Origin: Mesostigma viride
Taxonomy: Eukaryota > Streptophyta > Mesostigmatophyceae > Mesostigmatales > Mesostigmataceae
Direction: 5' to 3'
DNA: 64,000 bases
NCBI GenBank assembly: GCA_009746045.1
Contig: RPFO01000041.1
Coordinates: forward strand, 1,343,783-1,407,782
Below, in pieces: positions 61,001-64,000 of the stretch. Numbering within the stretch: position 1 is the first letter of the stretch; every line of letters begins with the position of its first letter. The notes beneath the pieces are model-generated. The model did no database searches. It was not told where the DNA came from and worked only from the letters and a program-made list of their open reading frames with translations. The position numbers were made by a program, and so were the translations under genes.

Positions 61001-63970
61001 ATCCCACAAGTATCTTTCCTACCCCTTTGTCTCCAGGGTGCACGATTTCACCCAACCTTTGCGTCGTTTCTTGCCTCACCTGCTCCAACCCATCTGACTG
61101 CTCTCTTGACTACTGCATGCACACCCCTTGCGCTCACGGCCCCATACTGGACGCACCGTCGCCGATGTCTCCCACCACCGACCGTACCCACCTCTACCTC
61201 CCCACAAACGCCACACGTGCCCCACCCCCCCAGCGCGGCCGCCACGCCCAGTGGCCCCCAGGCCGCCTTTGCACTGCTGACATCCGGGTACGGCAGCGAC
61301 GCCCGCTTCTGCGAGGTGGCCTTCTGGCTAATGGAGGCGGCGAGGGAGAGGGGGGGGGCAGACGCGGTCTGGGCTAAGGGCGCCGCACTGGCATCTGTCA
61401 TGGCCCAGGTGCGCCAGCAGTCCCACGTCAAGCGGCTGTGGGAGGAGGGCGCCTGGGTGGCGGTGGCAGCACAGACTGGGTGCGTACAGAAGGGTGCCCC
61501 CTGCCCATGTGTTCAGTATCGGCTTCGCATGCAGCCGCGTCTGTCCACTAGTCGGATTCCAATCTACAGGCACATTGGGCACCAGGTTTAGGGACTGCTG
61601 ATGTGGCCGCCAAGGGAGCACCTGCCTGGTGCGCAATCATGTGCATGCACGTCAGCCGCCCCATCATGTGCACCTAGTGCCGGCTTCGTCTCCTGTTCCC
61701 TGCATCCTGTGGGAGGTATGGCACGCACCTGTTGACTTCTGTTTCCATGAACCCCAGTTGAGCAAAGTAGCGCACGAGCAAGCAATCGGCCGCTGCAATC
61801 AATTGCCTGTCTGTGTTGGTTGTACCCTCAAGGGCATTCCAACCCGCGCTAGGTTACATGCTTGTTCTCCGTGCAAGCGTGGGTGCTCCCATTCATGCCC
61901 CAGATGACATCCCTGCACAGTAGGTGACCCTGGAGTTGAGCATTTCCTTTCCCCCATGCCCAGCACAAACTGCATACTTCACTGCCCTATTCGACTATGT
62001 ACACGCAATAACGCTCTTAGTCCTTTCTTATGCTGTGCCACACTCCAACACTCCAACACACTATGATGCCTGTCAACACACTGCAACGCACTGCACACCT
62101 GCCCACGCTGCAGCAAGGGCGGGAAAGGCGGCGCCGACAAAGACAAGAAGGCTGAGGCCAAGGACAAGGACAAGGACAAGGAGAAGAAGGCAGGGGACAA
62201 GAAGGGGGGCGACAAGGGCAAGGGCGCGCCTCCACCCCCCAGCGAGGAGGACAAGGAGGCGGCCGAGAGGGCAGCCGCGGAGGCTGCAGAGGCAGAGCGC
62301 AGGGAGGCCGCAGCCACCACACTGCAGAAGTGGCTGCCGGCGTGCATGCGGCGCAAGAAGGCGCTGAGGCAGGCACGCGCCTGGGTGGCGGCGCAGAGGC
62401 CCTGGCTGGCACGCATGCAGGTGGGGATGGGACGGTTACAAACTGCTTTTTGTTTGCTGCTAAATACTCTTTTATTTACAGCTCATGGCGTCAGAAGTAA
62501 ACCTGTCCAGCGTGCTGGCACGCTGCTTGGGGCATCTCGTCTGCAGCTGCGATCTGCACGTCTGTTCATCGATCCTACGTATGGATATGGACCGCCTTTC
62601 TTTAGTGCAACATTCGTTGGCCTCTACTCCCCCTGTGGGCTGCCCCCGAAAGTCGACAGGGCCATGTGGTTATCAGATCGCCTACCTAATTAGCTGCCTG
62701 TATAGCCACTAAATAGCATAGCAGGCCTGGCCTCACAAATACGGCACCACATCCATTTATGCTGCCCATCCCCACCCCCAGGTGCTGGTGTCGCAGCTGC
62801 TGCTGGAGGACGTGGCAGCCATGTGGAGCGACCGTGTGGCGGACGCCAGGGCGCAGGAGGAGAACCTGGGGGACCCGCAGGCCACCCTGGAGACGTATGC
62901 ACCGGCCGAGGTCACCGCCCCCACCAAAGGGGGTGCCAAGAAGGACGCGGGGGCAGCTGCTAAGAAGGACAAGGGGGGCACGCCGGCGAAGGGCACGGGC
63001 AAGGTAGGTGGGCGTGTCATGCAACTGTGCGTGCAAGGGTTTGACGGGAGGGGGGGGGGAATGGTGGAGAGAAGGCTGGCAGAATCATTGAGGGGAAAGA
63101 TGCCGTCCAGGTATTGAAGAAAGGAGGTGCGTCTCCGCAACTTGTCGGTGCAGGCTGGCAACCTGGAGTAGCGGGTTGAGCGCGTTTATTGTGTTTTGTG
63201 GTTCACTTAGCTTGTGCGTCAGCCTCACTTAATTAGTTAAAAGCATGTGAGTAGATGCATCACGTGGGTACCTGTTTTGTGGTTCACTTAGCTTGTGTGT
63301 CAGCCTCACTTAATTAGTTGAAGCATGTGAGTAGATGCATCACGTGGGTACCTGTTTTGTGGTTCACCTAGCTTGTGCGTCAGCCTCACTTAATTAGTTA
63401 AAAGCATGTGAGTAGAGGCATCACGTGGGTACCTGTTTTGTGGTTCGCTTAGCTTGTGTGTCAGCCTCACTTAATTAGTTAAAAGCATGTGAGTAGAGGC
63501 ATCACGTGGGTACCTGTTTTGTGGTTCACTTAGCTTGTGCGTCAGCCTCACTTAATTAGTTAAAAGCATGTGAGTAGAGGCATCACGTGGGTACCTGTTT
63601 TGTGGTTCACTTAGCTTGTGCGTCAGCCTCACTTAATTAGTTAAAAGCATGTGAGTAGATGCATCACGTGGGTACCTGTTTTGTGGTTCACTTAGCTTGT
63701 GCGTCAGCCTCACTTAATTAGTTAAAAGCATGTGAGTAGATGCATCACGTGGGTACCTGTTTTGTGGTTCACTTAGCTTGTGCGTCAGCCTCACTTAATT
63801 AGTTGAAGCATGTGAGTAGATGCATCACGTGGGTACCTTCAACCCCTCCATACAACGAGGAGGGAGGGGGCGCCCTGGCTTCTCTCACCGCCTCAACTGG
63901 GCAAGCCACAGAGGACTCTCTCTGCATCACGGTGCAGGCCCAACTGTGGGTGCAATACAACAAGAAGTAG
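30425..63970 (+). CDS. CFAP54: Cilia- and flagella-associated protein 54, central-apparatus C1d projection (26 exons)
   Basis: Exons: 30425-30519, 30791-30911, 31294-31407, 32082-32253, 33004-33062, 33936-34079, 38273-38371, 44418-44486, 44787-44870, 45638-45781, 46639-46930, 47669-47794, 48280-48576, 49217-49380, 50060-50248, 52177-52353, 52945-53465, 54128-54300, 54890-55467, 58227-58341, 59296-59642, 60504-60658, 61234-61479, 62114-62420, 62782-63003, 63938-63970. All join in phase, about 1,680 codons. CFAP54 is a very large scaffold of the C1d projection of the axonemal central pair and tunes ciliary beating. Junctions are GT-AG except the GC donor of intron 7. The exon 10 start is uncertain, exons may be missing in intron 6, and the last 11-codon exon ending TAG may not be the true end, because CFAP54 proteins are usually longer. 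Confidence 0.83.
31440..31848. repeat. 60-bp minisatellite in CFAP54 intron 3
   Basis: Nearly seven units of exactly 60 bp, each with GGGGGCATGCATGTGGTCTG and AGCACATGACAGCGTGC. It begins about 30 bp after the exon 3 donor. Confidence 0.95.
32600..32705. repeat. 15-bp TAGTAGCGG repeat in CFAP54 intron 4
   Basis: Six or seven imperfect units of TTAGTAGCGGCTG type. Confidence 0.75.
34215..34275 (+). pseudogene. Partial copy of the end of CFAP54 exon 6
   Basis: The sequence GATGCAGG-GTGATGGCCGAGGCCAC, followed by GTGAGTAGCTTG, repeats the last about 27 bp of exon 6 and its donor (34053-34090), 170-190 bp downstream. It lacks the upstream exon and reads as a local duplication, not a usable exon. 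Confidence 0.75.
34610..34650 (+). repeat. Strong GC hairpin
   Basis: CGGGGGC-TTC-GCCCCCG forms a perfect 7-bp stem at about 34621-34637, followed by a GC-rich run. It lies inside CFAP54 intron 6 and may mark the edge of a small mobile element, but no ends were found. Confidence 0.6.
35864..36240 (+). mobile_element. 5'-truncated LINE fragment in CFAP54 intron 6
   Basis: The 3' end of a non-LTR ORF ([20 protein letters not shown], ending [12 protein letters not shown] with TAG at 36090-36092) is followed by about 100 bp of UTR, a hairpin core CTCC-CAAC-GGAG at about 36195 and a TTTAA repeat tail. The flanks show a near-perfect duplication, TACGCATACGCAAT on the left (35850-35863) and TACGCATAACGCAAT on the right (36241-36255). 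The tail module resembles those at 13387 and 15740. Confidence 0.8.
38273..45781 (+). CDS. CFAP54: CFAP54 exons 7-10
   Basis: Exon 7 (38273-38371) encodes [20 protein letters not shown] and ends LDAYQ at a GC donor (CAG then GCACGT). Exon 8 (44418-44486) is [19 protein letters not shown]. Exon 9 (44787-44870) is [20 protein letters not shown]. Exon 10 (45638-45781) has [20 protein letters not shown] and ends FDAAEIL. Exons 8-10 all begin and end in phase 0. The exon 10 start could also lie at 45572. Intron 7 is about 6 kb and is filled by three arrays. Confidence 0.75.
38440..41028. repeat. 23-bp minisatellite, about 112 copies (CFAP54 intron 7)
   Basis: The unit contains AGGTCCAAGGAGATTGGGAG and repeats every 23 bp for about 2.6 kb. 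Main variants are GATTGGG/GTGCGGG, CAGGTCC/CAGGGCC and rare GGGAGA/GGAAGA. The unit has no stop in any frame, so long open frames arise on both strands (up to about 1,000 codons); they reflect periodicity, not a gene. Confidence 0.97.
41278..43885. repeat. 29-bp minisatellite, about 90 copies (CFAP54 intron 7)
   Basis: The unit contains CTACGCCGCCGTGTTTTCCT and repeats every 29 bp for 2.6 kb. Binary variants (GCC/GCT, GTCCG/GTCCA/CCCCG, TTTTCC/TTTTTC/CTTTTC) are mixed into higher-order blocks; the stretches near 42040-42380 and 42590-42860 look like copies of each other. The unit lacks AG on the sense strand. Frames stay open through the array for the same reason as in the 23-bp array. Confidence 0.97.
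44232..44386. repeat. 26-bp repeat before CFAP54 exon 8
   Basis: Six units of 26 bp (GGGGTCTGCTATCCTATTCT type), pyrimidine-rich, ending about 30 bp before the exon 8 acceptor. Confidence 0.95.
45118..45240. repeat. 30-bp CCACCA-type repeat in CFAP54 intron 9
   Basis: Four imperfect units of about 30 bp (ACCAAACCTTGCAGC-GTGCC type). Confidence 0.8.
46639..50248 (+). CDS. CFAP54: CFAP54 exons 11-15
   Basis: Exon 11 (46639-46930) starts [20 protein letters not shown], then a Lys/Ala-rich charged linker with a run of 12 alanines. Exon 12 has [20 protein letters not shown]. Exon 13 has [20 protein letters not shown] and [15 protein letters not shown]. Exon 14 has [20 protein letters not shown]. 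Exon 15 is [20 protein letters not shown] and on. Apart from the linker these are helical repeats, suitable for a scaffold. Phases alternate 1 and 0 and match at every junction. Confidence 0.78.
47306..47620. repeat. 33-bp repeat in CFAP54 intron 11
   Basis: About nine units of 33 bp containing GTGGTCACTGATCGTGTTGG and TTACATGGTGGCA. Confidence 0.95.
48600..48745. repeat. Imperfect GGGGTGCTGTG-TTCCTTCTC repeats in CFAP54 intron 13
   Basis: Four or five degenerate units of about 30 bp directly follow the exon 13 donor. Confidence 0.65.
50855..51262. repeat. 9-bp GGCCCCTTT array in CFAP54 intron 15
   Basis: About 45 units of GGCCCCTTT, with a central patch of GGCCCCTTG and TTTCGCCCC variants. 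Confidence 0.97.
51530..52160. repeat. 62-bp minisatellite before CFAP54 exon 16
   Basis: About ten units of 62 bp with CTGGTTGACCGGCTG and GAGGTGGACGTGGACGGG. The first unit is shortened. The array runs to within about 20 bp of the exon 16 acceptor (52177), and the last partial unit supplies the probable branch-point region (TTGAC). Confidence 0.95.
52177..55467 (+). CDS. CFAP54: CFAP54 exons 16-19 with FN3-like region
   Basis: Exon 16 is a basic helix ([20 protein letters not shown]). Exon 17 starts [20 protein letters not shown], then a beta-rich block [39 protein letters not shown] and [17 protein letters not shown]. Exon 18 continues it with [20 protein letters not shown]. The GLEPN-Y-AVAAYD signature and GSIG loop are those of the fibronectin-III-like segment of CFAP54. 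Exon 19 (54890-55467) is a long helical stretch ([20 protein letters not shown] ... [16 protein letters not shown]). The exon 17/18 and 18/19 joins both split codons correctly. Confidence 0.83.
53776..54032 (+). pseudogene. Degenerate copies of the CFAP54 exon 18 start
   Basis: Two segments upstream of exon 18 resemble its acceptor and first codons (CGCATGACCAGCTACATG ... GCCGTGGCGGCG): one near 53842 (CATGCACAGCCACTTGCTTG) and one near 53970 (CGCATGAACAGCTACATGGT). Both are followed by sequence that soon diverges or stops. Confidence 0.6.
55616..56216. repeat. Repeat element, copy 1 (short form)
   Basis: A left arm (55616-55782, starting CCACTTCTAACGCTAACC) and right arm (55829-56216, ending CAAAAGCTCGGAT) are joined by about 46 bp. 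Both arms recur at 56217-57424. The right arm holds a CTACCGC-GCGCAG-GCGGTAG hairpin at about 56054-56073. The outer ends read on opposite strands are loosely alike, as in a decayed DNA transposon. Confidence 0.75.
56217..57424. repeat. Repeat element, copy 2 (long form)
   Basis: The same left arm (56217-56382) and right arm (57037-57424), nearly identical to copy 1, enclose about 654 bp that copy 1 lacks. The middle has a short frame from an ATG at 56477 ([20 protein letters not shown]), not recognised. The two copies are directly adjacent, inside CFAP54 intron 19. Confidence 0.8.
57868..58144. repeat. 8-bp TTGCTTCG array in CFAP54 intron 19
   Basis: About 34 units of TTGCTTCG in near-perfect tandem, pyrimidine-rich on the sense strand and ending about 80 bp before the exon 20 acceptor. 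Confidence 0.97.
58227..63970 (+). CDS. CFAP54: CFAP54 exons 20-26 with charged linkers
   Basis: Exon 20 is a linker ([20 protein letters not shown]). Exon 21 has [20 protein letters not shown]. Exon 22 is [20 protein letters not shown]. Exon 23 has [20 protein letters not shown] and [19 protein letters not shown]. Exon 24 opens with a Lys/Asp-rich stretch ([20 protein letters not shown]), then [20 protein letters not shown], which resembles an IQ motif. Exon 25 has [20 protein letters not shown] and a [14 protein letters not shown] tail. Exon 26 would read [10 protein letters not shown] then TAG; it is in phase, but the gene may instead continue beyond the window. Confidence 0.72.
58983..59106. 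repeat. 38-bp repeat in CFAP54 intron 20
   Basis: Just over three units of 38 bp (AACCTATCAACAACTGTATA type). Confidence 0.9.
59698..60197. repeat. 21-bp minisatellite in CFAP54 intron 21
   Basis: About 24 units of 21 bp containing GTATGTTGTGCCCTATCGG. The intron's own donor reads CAG then GTATGTGGTGGC, so each unit carries a donor-like GTATGT. Confidence 0.97.
63195..63838. repeat. 81-bp minisatellite in CFAP54 intron 25
   Basis: Eight units of about 81 bp containing GCGTCAGCCTCACTTAATTA and AGCATGTGAGTAGATGCATC, ending about 100 bp before the exon 26 acceptor. Each unit carries GTGAGT. Confidence 0.95.
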
Positions 63971-64000
63971 CAAAAGCTGCCCCATCAGCCACAGATAGGC

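Overview
The window reads as nuclear DNA of a flagellated green alga, most likely a chlorophycean (Chlamydomonas/Volvox relatives). The evidence is a many-exon, GC-rich gene for the ciliary central-apparatus protein CFAP54/FAP54, a plant-type riboflavin deaminase gene (PYRD) with a plastid-like leader, copia elements that resemble Volvox Osser, a chromodomain Ty3/gypsy element, and introns packed with private minisatellites. Nothing bacterial or organellar is seen. All family names come from reading the translations; no database search was run.

Region 1 (1-21.3 kb) is a retrotransposon graveyard in nested layers. A plus-strand copia tail enters from the left edge. A second copia copy, on the minus strand, is cut inside its RNase H domain by a nearly complete Ty3/gypsy element (2264-13216) flanked by the 5-bp duplication TACCA. 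The same copia copy carries a 125-bp non-LTR insertion with a 13-bp duplication. Next come an ORF1-only non-LTR element and two head-to-head copies of one LINE (15980-18101 minus, 19110-21248 plus), each with its own target-site duplication.

Region 2 (21.3-29.8 kb) is a GC-rich intergenic stretch, then a nine-exon PYRD gene on the minus strand. Region 3 is a 653-bp divergent intergenic segment that should hold both promoters.

Region 4 (30.4-64.0 kb) is CFAP54 on the plus strand: 26 exons fit together in consistent phase, for about 1,680 codons. Its introns hold at least ten different minisatellites (8- to 81-bp units; two arrays exceed 2.5 kb), a LINE fragment, a duplicated repeat element and several duplicated exon edges.

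The two host genes are functionally unrelated (riboflavin synthesis in the plastid; motility in the axoneme) and are linked only by the shared upstream region. The most unusual features are the nested insertions datable by their duplications, the twin LINE copies truncated within about 9 nt of each other, conserved 3'-tail hairpins in short retro-insertions, and the long in-intron arrays, some lacking any AG and some repeating a splice-donor-like motif.
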